Program-made: the position numbers and the translations under genes
NCBI RefSeq assembly: GCF_000001735.4
Contig: NC_003076.8
Span: 17,797,835-17,861,834, forward strand
Direction of reading: 5' to 3'
Source: Arabidopsis thaliana
Lineage: Eukaryota > Streptophyta > Magnoliopsida > Brassicales > Brassicaceae
DNA: 64,000 nucleotides
In this document: positions 42,916 through 54,207 of the stretch, piece after piece
How the letters are laid out: each line of letters opens with the position of its first letter
Numbering within the stretch: position 1 is the first letter of the stretch
The notes under the pieces: generated by a model
What the model was told of the DNA's origin: nothing
The model's database searches: none
What the model saw: only the letters and a program-made list of their open reading frames with translations

Positions 42916-45356
42916 TTAGTTTCTGCAGTGTTTTGCTTTCTGTCTGGTGAAATCTTGGAGCTGCCGGTCGTGTTCTTCCAGCATCTGATCCACTTTTCTT
43001 GGCTGAGCCAGTAATGGACCGGACATGTACATCTTGTTATCCCCTGAATCATACTATATCTCCAAAGAGAGAGAGAGAGATAAAGACAATGTAACTGAGA
43101 AATGAGGAAAAAAATAGTCTCTTGAGATGACTTACCCAAGATGGGTCATTTGGGATTTTGGTTTGTCTTTTACTATTATCCATAGTGTCAGCTCTGTTGA
43201 ATGTTCTCAATTCCTTCCTTTGCTGATCCATCATTTGTTGATCTGACCCAACATAACCGCCTCCTTGTCCTGCTGAGTTAGCCCTATATGAAGGTATTCT
43301 AGGGGCTGCATTGTCCTTCACGTATGTTAACCGACTAAGATTCCGGTTTTTCATCATCGGACCTGAGTGAGAGACTCTTCCGCTTGTTGGATTGTTGCAG
43401 GTCATGTCCTGCATTTGTCTTTGTGAATTACCCGGAACACAGCTTCTTAGATAAGGATTCTGTATTGGCCAACAAGTTTTTTTTTAAGTTAGGATTCTGA
43501 TGGATCAGAGGGAACACCGAACCATAGCAGATCGAGCCTTTGTGTTACCTCCACAGCTGTTGAAAGTGATGGATTATTAGCTTTTACCGGCGGGATCAGT
43601 TTTCTTTCGTGTGATCGTCTTGTCTGAGAGTCTTGTCTCTCATGCTTCTCCTGGGTGGGTCGTTGCCTTTTCGCATCATCGCGGATTTTGGCATCAATCT
43701 CTTTGCTGGGAGGATATTTTGGTAGAGAAGATGGATCACAAGCAAACGGCTCTGTTCTGAAATACTGCTCCAAAACAACTGTGTGTTACTAATCATAATG
43801 CTTGAATGAATCACAATATCAAATATAAGCTAAACCTGTACCTCACTCTCAAGAGCTCTAGCTGCAGAGCCTCTCCGATCGGGATCTATGGAGAGTAAAG
43901 CCTCCAAAAGGGAAAGAACATTCGTTGGCAAGTCTTTAAACATCTCTGCTACACGTCTTCCATATGGAAGAGCGGGTCTAAATGCAGCTGAAGGTGGTAG
44001 CTTTAGTTTCCTCCAGTAATCTTCTGTCGGTGAACCACATAGCTTGAAGATTTTATGCAGTTGCTCTACCTAGAAAAAGGTTAAACTTCAAGTCAGTTTT
44101 TGAGATTATGGGAAGCTGAGTTCTAGATGGATTTAAAAATTGGTACCTCGGTTTTCCCGGCCAGGATTGGTTTCCCGGAATATAGTTCACCTAAGATACA
44201 GCCTGTGCTCCACAAATCAACCCCAACACCATAATGACAAGCTCCAAGTAGAAGCTCTGGGGGTCGATACCAAAGAGTCACAACACGGCTAGTTAATGGA
44301 ACGCAGTTCTGTGGATCGAAAAACGTTGCTAACCCAAAATCTGCAATCTTCAAGACTCCATTACTATCAATCAGTAGATTAGAGCCCTTTATATCACGAT
44401 GCAGAACACCACGACTGTGACAATGATGAAGCCCGCTTAGAAGTTGTTGCATATAACATTTAACCTAAGCAGCAGAAGAACAAGTTGATTGATGTCTAGG
44501 CAAGTTGATATACTAAGACATAGTGTACGTAAAGCATAAGTAAAGGGATAACCTGAGGCTCTGAAAACTTGATACCAGGTATGGAAGCAAGTCCGACGAG
44601 ATCATGATCCATATACTCAAAAACCAAGTACAGAGAAGATGAAACAGAGGCAGTGATCAACCCTTCTAACTTAAGTACATTAGGATGATCAAGCCTTCTC
44701 ATTACAATAATCTCTCTCGCCATAAACTTAACACTCTCTAAATCGCTAAGATCAAACCGGACTCTTTTGAGTGCAACAATCTTGTTATTAGTAAGATCAC
44801 GAGCCTTGTATACACTGCTATATGTACCTTGGCCAATCTGTATCCACACAAGAAGCAAACATTTGTCAAAAGGAGTTCATCATTGAATCAAGTCAGATCA
44901 AAAAGGCGATAAACACAACAGCATACTTACTTTCTCCAATTTCTCAAAGGTACTAGCACGTCGTGGAGTCCAATTCACAAGTGCCTCACCAGCCACTGAG
45001 ACTAGCCAAGCAGGCCATCCAGCAGCCAATTCAGCCTCCTTTGAAACGGTTTCAGGACTTGGAGGAATCACAACACTAGGCTCTCTCTTCAACTCCTCAG
45101 GTGGATGATGATCATCATCTTCATCTTCATCAGTATCACCAATCTCAGCAATCTCCTGATGTTTCTCAGAAAACCTACTTGAACTAAACTTTTCAGATTC
45201 AATCAACCTAACTTTATTCGACCTATCTTGTTCCTCTTTAGTTTGGCTAGAATCATCAATCCTCGACGAATTGATCCTTGAAGAACGCTTCTCTAATGTT
45301 TCTTTCCATGGTGGATTCCTCTTTGGAGACTTCTTCTTAGAGATTATGCAACCCAT
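42916..45356 (-). CDS. CDK-like Ser/Thr protein kinase with N-myristoylation signal
   Basis: A 644-aa kinase of the plant CDK-like group close to CDKC. Exons on the minus strand: 45356-44931, 44837-44553, 44464-44147, 44069-43842, 43764-43549, 43459-43136 and 43053-42916, all phase 0. The N-terminus MGCIISKKKS fits the N-myristoylation rule (Gly2, Ser6) with an adjacent Cys3 for palmitoylation, followed by a basic, disordered segment, which suggests membrane association. The kinase domain starts IGQGTYSSVYKARD (residue 143) with VALKRVRF. The alphaC region ESVKFMAREI replaces PSTAIRE, HRDIKGSN contains the catalytic Asp261, and DFGLA and RVVTLWYRPPELLLG follow. The C-terminal 250 residues are polar and basic, rich in Gln/Arg, with no known domain. 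The partner cyclin and substrates are unknown. Confidence 0.93.
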
Positions 45357-47536
45357 AACAACTTCTTTTCGATAGAGAAGAATCAACAACAACAACAGCT
45401 CAAAATCCTAATCCCTAATTCATCCATAACAAAGACAACAACTTTAATGGCTCAGCGAGACCCAACACCATCCCTGAATACACACAAAGCAAAAAACAAA
45501 ACTTTGATGTCAAATTCAAACTCAATCAAGAAAGAAAACTGAACCCATCAACAACAACAGCTGAAGAATCCAATTCATACACTGTAGAACCCTAATACCT
45601 CCATAGCAAAAAGGCAACAACTTTCAGAGAAAACAACGATCTTGATGAAGAATTTGAATCTGATGATCAAATATAAAGTCTTTAAACACAATTCAAACGC
45701 AAACCCATGAAAGGGGAAGTGGAATCAAGTGGGGAATTTGACCTTTTTTGGGAGAGAAAATTTCAAGAGCAAGTGATGAAGAAAGGGTAAGACTTTAATG
45801 GAAGATGGAGAGAGATGTACGCAAAAATAAAAGTAGATTGGATTATTATTTTCTTTGTTTCAGATTGGTATCATTTGACCGAAGAAACACTGCATTGACA
45901 CAGAGAAAGAGATGTGTATGTAAACAATCTATACATACATATATTTATGCAAACAGCTAATAACTTAGCCGCCAACGTCAACGGAGAGAGAGATTGAGAT
46001 TTTTCTCCATCACTTATTTTCTTTGGCTAAAATTACTAAATTCAAATCTACTCCTTTGGAAAATGAATATTTTATATTATAATATGATATTATTGTAGAT
46101 GACCATATTTGGAAAATGAATAAAATGTTTAATTGATTTCAGTATTTTATATAGATTATAATATTGTAGATGACCATATTTTGTTGTGCATTATATGTAG
46201 ATGACCATATATGGAGAAATGTTTTAAGTAGATAATAATAAAACAAAAAAAACAAATTTAGTAAATGGAAATAAAACAAAATGAACATTTCATAGTTCTA
46301 ATTTTATCATTTATTAAACTTTTATAGGAATAGTATAATTTTATATTTATTTAAGTTTTAGTAGAATAATGAAAAAATTTCATAACATGTTATTTTTTTT
46401 GAGAAATTCCTCAACCTACTATACTTTCAAGCTTTAGTTTTTATTCAGAATTTATATTCTTAATTTTGCCCGTTCAGGTAACTATTTTAGATTTACGATA
46501 GAGTTATTATAGGAGATAGGATTTGAGGTTTGAGATTTATGGTTTAGTTTTGAAAGTTGAAAGTTTAGTTTTAGTCTTGTTGTATTTTTGAAAAACCAAA
46601 ACTTAAATGATATTTTTGGAAAACGAAAACCTAAGTGTGATAGTTTTGAGAATTGTCCTAATTTTTTTCTGGAGATTTAATTGATCATATAGTGTTCTAT
46701 CAAAAATTAATCATGTATTCAAAATTTTACACACCTATAAATTTTGATTCCTACATAAAAGTAACATGTTACAAGAAAATTATCCTCCTGTAACAACTTA
46801 ATGAGAGGTAACATTATATCCGATTGCATTTAAAAATTAGACAAGCAATCATTTTTTCTTTCTATTTGCTACTCTTAATTTCTTGTGAGTTTATTGTCAT
46901 CCAACCTAACTACACTTATAGACATAAATTGATTGTGTCTAGGAATTAAGAAATGTCAACGGACAACTAGGACTGAAAGACGGTGGTCGAACATGAATTG
47001 TTTTGAATGAGTAAAAATTATAACTTTTAGATGTCAAAAGAGAAACGGGTATTGGGATAGTCCACTGCGTACAACGGTATCAGTGAAAACATAATGTTTA
47101 AATATTGCAACACTACATTCAGTGTTAGAATCGTATTTGAACCACAAAAGGTATCCACGAGACCACGAGCTAAGTTTGATTGATATTACGAAAAATGTTA
47201 AGGTAGAGTCGTTGTTATACGAAAGGTTAGTTATTACATCACTAAGGTTTACGAAGAGAAGAATTAATTGAGTTTTCGGTGGGCAGCAACGAATAAACCT
47301 TTGAACGCTACATGCAAAAGTTAGAAACTTCTTTTTGGACTATAAAGATTGTTATAAAGATTGTTTGAAATCAATAAAGATGATCGTTCGTCTTTCAAAT
47401 TTATTTAAAACATTAATTATACGGCATACGCAATTGATTATTATTAACCTTAACCATCTTGAAAATCGAAATTGACGACTTAATTTTATGAACTCTTGAT
47501 TTATTAATTTGACGGTGCGTTGATAAATGGTAAGCT
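45357..47536. other. Intergenic region upstream of the CDK-like kinase
   Basis: About 45357-45960 is the kinase leader and promoter (minus strand), with CAACAACAACA-like repeats. Further on, TTGTAGATGACCATAT-like words recur three times (about 46093, 46164 and 46195), marking a small degenerate repeat. The remainder is AT-rich without a supported gene. Confidence 0.45.
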
Positions 47537-48345
47537 TCAACGGTGCTTGCTCCTGGTCTCGTTGCTATACATCCTGTCATGCAGCAACAACAACAACAAC
47601 CAAAACTACACTTTTTGTAATCAATAAAAAAACTAATCGCAATTTAATTACAAGTTTTGTAACCCTTAATACCCATTGTTAGATTCATATAAAAAATGTA
47701 TACCTATAAGGTTAAATTGGATCTTAAAATCTATGAGATGCAACTATAAAATTGATAATATAAATCATTTACCAGTCATAAACCGTAGGAGAATTAGGAT
47801 GAGAGGGTTTGTCAAAGACATTAGCACCAATCTCCCTTGTGGTCACATTACTTGCCGGATGAAATACACTCCTCCACACATCCACTTTCCGACCAGATCC
47901 TGGTGTCACCGGAGTAGCCGGACTCGCTGGAAGAGATACCGATCCGGCCACTGACATTCCTTCTAAACCCCCACATATGTAACACTCCGATTAGAGGAAT
48001 GTATATATTTAAATGATATGACAATTAGAACAATATGATATGATTTAATTATTGACTGTTTCAAAATTTCACCATGGTAACCCATTCTTTTGGGTAAATT
48101 TCTAATTGTTAAAAAAGTTAAAAGAAATAAATATCATCAACTATATTCAAGAAGAATTAGTGGAACAAAATTATTCCTTTATTCATTTTTCCGCTAATGC
48201 TTACTATTGCTTAATATTTTGGTTCACCTGTGGTATTGTTCAAGCTAGTTAAGCTGGTGGAGATTCGTCGGAGATGGCCACGGCCACCGGCTTCGGGTCG
48301 AGGACCAGCCACAACGTCGTCCCAAAGGTTTTCAAGTACACCCAT
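47537..48345 (-). CDS. Dormancy/auxin-associated (DRM/ARP) family protein
   Basis: Small protein of the dormancy-associated/auxin-repressed family; members are induced in dormant buds and by sugar starvation, but their biochemical role is unknown. Exons on the minus strand: 48345-48228 ([18 protein letters not shown], then [12 protein letters not shown]), 47962-47773 ([20 protein letters not shown], then [14 protein letters not shown] and the family signature [15 protein letters not shown]), and 47573-47537 ([11 protein letters not shown] and stop). They join to 114 aa with GT-AG borders. The terminal [10 protein letters not shown] matches the conserved C-terminal YSGETRSKHR-type ending of the family. 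The second acceptor could slip by three bases (AAG or GAA), changing one residue. Confidence 0.9.
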
Positions 48346-50163
48346 TTTTTTCTTTTGCTTAGAAAGATCTTCGTTTCATGTCTCTCCTATAAATACCTGA
48401 CATGATCGGTTTAGTTTGATTTGAGTTGTTCCGGTTTAGGAGATTGTGGAGCTGGTCTCTTGCAACAATTTGTCCGTGTCCTTAGGAGATAAATTTGAAG
48501 TTTTCAAGACTTTCAAAATACAGACATATTTGTTTTTTGGGTTTTCTTGTGTCTTAATCACAATATCATGTCGTATGTTCCTCTTTTCACTCGACTTTTT
48601 AGCTCTCAAGCTTCTTAAACCAGATAAAACAGAGGAAACAGAGTTTTACAGAAGCGATAGCACTTGAAGGCTCTTTACTTGGGTATGAAGAAAACAGTTT
48701 TTAACTGTCAAATATTCTTTCTGTTTTGTTTTCTTCAATCATGGTTCTTAAAATACGAATCAAGCTTCAGACTTTGACAATCACATGGTTTTCTCTTTAA
48801 AGATCTATTTCAAATCTAGAAGAGATGTAGCAAGGACATAAAAAGAAGGCAGAATGGAAATTTGTATTACAGGATTGACGTATTTGGTTCTTTGTTTTTA
48901 ATCCGTAATTGAAAGTTTAATTAAGACATGTGAAAAAACATTAATGTTAGTGTTACACTTCGAGAAGTTGAGAAAGAACTTGAGTTGATGCGGCACAATC
49001 TATTGTTCAAGGGTTTATGAGTGAAGAGAAAACTCATGGCCTAACGTTCGTAGTGTGGCTATAACGCAGTGGAGCATCGTCGTGGAAGAGATAACCATCA
49101 ACACATTGGTCACTTTAGTACGGTTAGGCGCGATGCAACTCCTAGACAGAAGGTAGGTCTTATTGCTGCTAGGAGTACTGGTCGTCTCAAAGGTCAAGAT
49201 GTTGCGCTTCAGCCGCAAAGGCCGACTAGAGTTAAACATAAAACTTTAATGGATAAGTTTATACTATTATGCATGAAAATAAATGGTTTGAGTTCATAAC
49301 CGTACCTTATTCCTGGTTCTGGGAATTATTAAGAAAACCGGAATAAACCGGGACATTCCCTAGGTCAGAGACCTTTAAGTATTAAATGAAGTGAGAACAG
49401 GTCACCAATTCTCGACAAGATCAAGTGGTTTGACTCAGCATGATTAAGAGTCTCACCATGGTTCGAGTAATTGGTGTACCGTCTTGACGGAGATGAAAAC
49501 TTATTTGGCTTCTCTTCCTCCCAATAAGAGTATCTCATGGGAGCTGAATGAACAGCGGATAAGTTTCCTCTCCCAGATTTGGATTTCTATAAGATACTAA
49601 TCTGGACGTGGCTCTTCCCTGATCTTGAGAGTTGACCCACGGTCGAAACAGGATTTGGTCTAAATGTCTATCCCAGAGATCATGCATTTGGGTTAGAGAA
49701 TTGAGGTAATATTAATTACTTTCTTTTCGGTTTTATATATGATAATTGATAAGAGTCATAGGCTATAACGATTTCGAACCCGACGCCTTCTCATAGGGTT
49801 AGGGTTCTGCCTCGTGAAAAGATGCCACAAGGCAAAGTTGAAGAGACAATTGGCGAAGAAAGGATTAGTGAGTTGTCTCAAGGTTTGCTTGTACTAATAT
49901 TAGTTGCCCAAATCCAGTAAACTTGTATTTAGGAACATAAACTCATGATGGAACGATGAAGCGCCATCTTTACTTTGAAGATATCTTTCTGATCTTAGCT
50001 TATTTTTACACATCAACCTCAAAGCCAAAGGAATGTTTGATAAAACCTTTAATACCCTACTATAAAAGTTTCTCAAACAGAGCTTTTAAAACATAGAAAG
50101 ATGAAACACCACCTATAGTAAAATAACAACAAAAGAGAAAAGGTAACAAGATGATCAGTAAAT
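48346..50163. other. Unassigned sequence between the DRM-like and LEA genes
   Basis: About 48346-48700 is the DRM-like leader/promoter (minus strand). From about 49000 to 49900 the DNA is more GC-balanced than ordinary spacer and contains several medium open frames (for example 49069-49299 plus and 49015-49239 minus), none recognisable. It could be an old repeat or a lost gene. No terminal repeats or splice-consistent coding model were found. Confidence 0.4.
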
Positions 50164-51602
50164 TTAGAACCTCTTGAAATCATCATCCTTATTTCGATTT
50201 TCCTTCGCCTTTTTCGACAAATCTTCCAAGCCCTTATCAACATCATCCCTAGCCTTATCCGCCTCCTCACCGGACCCAACCACAGCCTCAGTCACCTTCT
50301 GAGCCGTGCTCTTCGCCGTCTCCCACACATCTTTCACAGTATCCATAGTCTTCTCCCCAATATCTTGAGCCTTTTCCTTAAACCCATGAGCCATGTCCTC
50401 TGCTTTCTCCTTTGAGTCCTCTGCATAGTCCTTTGCTTTATCTTTTGTCTCTTCAGCTTTATCCGCAGCTCTACTCGCTCCTTCATTCACTTTATCTTTT
50501 GTTTGTTCCGCATAATTCTTTGTCTTCTCCTTCACATCATAAGCTTTATCTGCTGCTCTACTCGCTCCTTCATTCACTTTCTCCTTAGTTTCTTCCGCAA
50601 AATCTTTTGTCTTCTCTTTCACATCATAGGCTTTGTCTTTAGCCTTCTCTTTTGTCTCGTAAGCTTTATCAGCAGCTCTACTAGCTCCTTCATTCACCTT
50701 ATCCTTGGCCTCTTCTGCGTAATCTTTCGTCTTCTCTTTCACATCATAGGCTTTGTCCTTGGCCTTCTCTTTCGTCTCATAGGCTTTATCAGCTGCTCTG
50801 CTTGCTCCTTCATTCACTTTATTCTTAGTTTGTTCAGCATAATCTTTCGTTCTCTCTTTCATATCGTAAGCTTTGTCCTTAGCTTCCTCTTTTGTCTTGT
50901 GGGCTTTCCCTTTACCTGCTTCTGCGTATTCTCCTGATTCTTCTCTCCATTTTTTCGAATCATATGCCAAGTCGGCCCTCGAGTCTCTCGCTTTCTCTAC
51001 TGGATCATATCTTCCCTGAAAATCAACAACCATTGATATCTCTTCACACATATTGACCTAATACCAGCTTATTGAATTAACAAGTGTCACAAACCGTTAA
51101 AGAGTCTTGTAAAAATCTTATATCAAAAACAAATATCATACTCATTGATCATTTTTCAAAGTTCAGATTCCACTTGATTTCTTGTCAAACACGTTAGCTT
51201 AATACCATATTGCTAAATTCACCATCCAAATTATCACACGGAAAAAAACTCCACATATTATAAATAGATACAAACTTTTTATTTTTAAAAATAAAGATCC
51301 CACTTCACATATACACAAAACAATTTCCTTCTTTTTTTATATAATTAAATAAAATAGTTTTGAATATCAAGATCATTTGTGAATCAACTAGTTAATTTAC
51401 ACACAAGCATAAAAACCGGTTATGCATCAATCTGTATTGATGACCATATATTAATTACCTTAGAATGGTTAACCGACGATGCAAAAAAGACACGAGAGCT
51501 TTTCCGACCAATCGCTACCGCAAGAGTTCTAGGAGCTTGGCTTTTAGGGAAAGCCTTCGAGATCCCGAAGAAAACCGTTCTCGTTAACTGCATAGCCGCC
51601 AT
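50164..51602 (-). CDS. Group 3 (LEA_4) late embryogenesis abundant protein with mitochondrial presequence
   Basis: Two exons on the minus strand: 51602-51459 (48 codons) and 51015-50164 (283 codons plus stop), totalling 331 aa. Exon 1 encodes a basic, Arg/Ser-rich N-terminus with almost no acidic residues (MAAMQLTRTVFFGISKAFPK, then RTLAVAIGRKSSRVFFASS), a classic mitochondrial or plastid targeting peptide. Exon 2 starts GRYDPVEKARDSRADLAYDS and is built from 11-residue amphipathic LEA_4 repeats. A larger cassette containing KVNEGASRAADKA recurs four times, then a Lys/Asp-rich end. Such proteins are disordered when hydrated and become helical on drying, protecting membranes and matrix proteins in seeds. 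An in-frame ATG in the intron just before exon 2 (MVVDFQ) could give a form without the presequence. Two CACGTG boxes upstream fit ABA control. Confidence 0.92.
50450..50830 (-). repeat. Tandem coding repeats within the LEA gene
   Basis: Four copies of a cassette starting KVNEGASRAADKA. The first two units are about 40 codons and the third is about 29, the difference being one 11-residue LEA motif (ETKEKAKDKAY type). Nucleotide identity between units is high, so the array probably grows and shrinks by unequal exchange. Confidence 0.85.
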
Positions 51603-51766
51603 ATTAATCAATCACAAAAACAATTTCTTCTTCTTCTTCTTCTTCTGCTTAATTTAGCTTTACAAAATCTAGTTTTCTGAAGTTTTGGATCCGTAATCTC
51701 TCGGCTTGCATTATCTATGTTGCGAACTTATAGAAGCCATTTGGGACAGCTGGCAGTACGAATTCG

Positions 51767-51792
51767 ACACGTGTTGATGTTGTAACACGTGT
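51767..51792. promoter_or_regulatory. Paired CACGTG (G-box/ABRE) elements upstream of the LEA gene
   Basis: ACACGTGT at 51767-51774 and ACACGTGT at 51785-51792, 18 bases apart, located 165-190 bases upstream of the LEA start codon at 51602. Paired ABRE-type G-boxes bound by ABF/bZIP factors are the standard ABA-responsive arrangement for LEA genes. The link is inferred from position. Confidence 0.75.
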
Positions 51793-52485
51793 TAACCAAG
51801 TGATAACTAAACTACTATGGTGTGTTATCGAACAAATCTGGTGTCTTATGTCGAGTAGGGACCGTGGGATTAGATGGACGATTCTCAAGATCGACGGCTG
51901 TAGGCAACAAATGGGAGAATGCGAAATTCCCTCATGGTCAGGATTTTTTAGAAATATATACATTAACGTTTTAAAACTTTGATAAAGAGACACGATAATG
52001 GATAAAAGTAGCATAGGGGGATTCTACACATAAACTTGCATGTTCTAAACAGAGAAAAAAAACAACATTCGAAGTTATCCTTCTATGATAGAAGTTCTAT
52101 CATCAAAAATTTATGAATTAAATGACATTTTTCTAGTGTTGGTTCAAGTATCTCGCTCTGGTTGCGCTTCCCAATTGTACACATGAAAAAGTGTTATGAT
52201 TACGATGTTATTATATGATTACGATGTTATTATTCTGCATTTGTTTCCCATAGGAAATAACCCGACTCTAGAGTATAAACGCTAAAGTACTAAACCGAAC
52301 CCAACCCAAAGTTTTAAAATATTCGAATGGGGTTTAGAAAACTAGAGTCCAACACAAACACAAACCGAATATTTGATCTCTCATGCTTAATTTTGATTGC
52401 AGGATATATATATGTAGGTTACTTTGGTTACTAGGAAAAGAAAAAAAAAAGTCATTGTACGTGAGCCAAAATGAAATTTCCATAA
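51793..52485. other. Intergenic spacer upstream of the LEA gene
   Basis: AT-rich spacer. The word ATGATTACGATGTTATTAT is repeated immediately in tandem near 52196-52232. A (A)n tract lies at 52438-52450. No gene is supported. Confidence 0.4.
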
Positions 52486-53146
52486 GGGTAATTTGCAGGC
52501 CACACCCTTTGACCATGTTTTATTTTCAAGGATTGGCAAAGTGAAAGGTGGTTTTCACGTTTTGTCTTTTCAGCTGAAATTTGACCATTTTGCCCTTACT
52601 GCTGCAGTAGAGAAACTGTTGAATGTACGGTTTATTTAGTCAGGTTTAGTTAGGTACACTATTCCGGTTTAGTTATAATATTATAAAATTATTGATAATA
52701 ATTGGTGAGTTAAAGATGAACCCAGGAACAAACATTAATTGCGAACAAACATTGATGCTCAAGAAGTGTTGATCTTTTTTATTTACGAAGTTTGGAGTCA
52801 AGATAAGCATTATCGTGTAAGTAATGAAGTTTTAAAGAATTTTTTTGTTATAACATACTATGATCTTCATTGTGTTCAAAATCAACTTTGTTTTTTATAG
52901 AAAAACCCAGAAATATTTTATTTTCAATTTTGTTGGTTGAAAATGATAAATGTGTAAATACTTATGTTTATAAGTGTGTATATCGAAATTCTATTTGTTT
53001 TTGTAGATATAATCATGTTTTCAGTTGCATTTACTCGGTTTCTCATGAATTTATGATGTTGTTGGGTAATGGATATTCCCGTATTTATTATGGTCGGTGA
53101 GGGGAGATGCAAAGAAGAAGAATAGAAATTTAAACTAAAGAAAGAC

Positions 53147-53893
53147 ATGTTTGGTCGCTGTGTACGTGTTACGGAAAACATGACGTACACGGAATTTGTA
53201 CGTACACTAAGCGAGGCTTTCAGTTTGAAGTCCACAGAGATCAATCCCATAATTAGTTACTGGATGCCCAGAGAGATGTTAGTGATGATAGATACTAAAC
53301 GCCCTCCTGTCTACATTGACAGTCAAGTGGAGTTGAATACGTTCTTTATGATTCGTGGTAGGTATCCTTCTCTCAACTTGTTTGTCTCTTTCATTACAAC
53401 CGTCAAGACACTCAGGAATAATGTCTCTAGGGCTCATGATGATGATGCTGAAAGTGACCGTGTTTCAAATGTTGATGAAAATAATGAGGCCGTAGATGAG
53501 CAAGACGACGTTGAAGACGATAAAACAGATGAGGATGAAGAGGAGGGGGACAACGAAGATGGTGATGGGTATGATGATTATCAGGGTGACGATGGATCTA
53601 TGGGGGGAAGTACCCTCGATCCTACTAATGATGGTAGTGAAAGTTGTGGCGAAGATTATGATTACGACAAGTGGAACGATGTAATTGTAGAAGAATATGG
53701 AATAGGGAATGTTGAGGAGAACGTCATTCTCACACCAGGGGAATTCAGTCGTCTGTTGGCAGAGTGTACGTACACAAGTCAGCGTGTACCTGGCGGAGAT
53801 AACATTTCTCACTCGGGTGACCGTACACCAGATGTGACTCCAAGAAGTATGTGTCAACATCGTTTGTACCAATGTACGTACACTATAGATTGA
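53147..53893 (+). CDS. MuDR-type transposase N-terminal-like ORF with acidic tail
   Basis: Uninterrupted 248-codon frame inside the MULE. Residues about 10-85 (YTEFVRTLSEAFSL, then ISYWMPREMLVMIDTKRPPVYIDS and LNTFFMIRGRYPSLNLFVSF) resemble the PB1-like N-terminal region found in Arabidopsis MuDR/VANDAL transposases before the zinc-finger and DDE domains, which are missing here. Residues about 95-170 are almost entirely Asp, Glu, Asn and Gly. The C-terminal quarter is unrecognised. Two TGTACGTACA palindromes lie within the frame and one overlaps its end, so the codons may be constrained by a DNA motif. It is either a truncated transposase or a small MULE accessory protein; expression is unproven. 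Confidence 0.55.
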   Translation: MFGRCVRVTENMTYTEFVRTLSEAFSLKSTEINPIISYWMPREMLVMIDTKRPPVYIDSQVELNTFFMIRGRYPSLNLFVSFITTVKTLRNNVSRAHDDDAESDRVSNVDENNEAVDEQDDVEDDKTDEDEEEGDNEDGDGYDDYQGDDGSMGGSTLDPTNDGSESCGEDYDYDKWNDVIVEEYGIGNVEENVILTPGEFSRLLAECTYTSQRVPGGDNISHSGDRTPDVTPRSMCQHRLYQCTYTID

Positions 53894-54207
53894 GAAGTGT
53901 TTTTAAGAACAGAAAATCATACAACAAACAATGTCTTATCTCAGTCACTGCCAATATTGGTTTAATATTGTATCAATAAATTTTTCTTAGTAAATTTAAT
54001 TCACAAACAAAGATGTACGTATATTATTACACATGTACATACATTAATTTACCAACAAAAATGTACGTACATTATTTCACCATCTATTTTTATTTAATTA
54101 TTATGTATATATTGAGATTATTGAGATATAAGAATACGTAATAAAATAGTTTGAGTTATTAGAAATCGTCCCATATACGTTCCAATAAATAATTTCGTGT
54201 ACGTACA
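53197..54207. repeat. Dispersed palindrome TGTACGTACA, five perfect copies
   Basis: Exact copies at 53197-53206, 53765-53774, 53873-53882, 54062-54071 and 54198-54207. Close variants occur near 53161, 53183, 54013 and 54222. All lie inside the MULE. This clustering of one 10-base palindrome within 1 kb looks like a set of protein-binding sites. Confidence 0.9.

Noticed and set aside
50450-50937. CRISPR-like or membrane-protein reading of the repeated block at 50.5-50.9 kb
   Set aside because: The repeats are in-frame LEA coding units on the minus strand; the plus-strand Phe/Ile-rich frame is their shadow.
53465-53872. 135-codon Ile/Val-rich minus-strand frame
   Set aside because: Antisense of the Asp/Glu-rich part of the MULE ORF; the hydrophobic look is a by-product of GAT/GAA codons.
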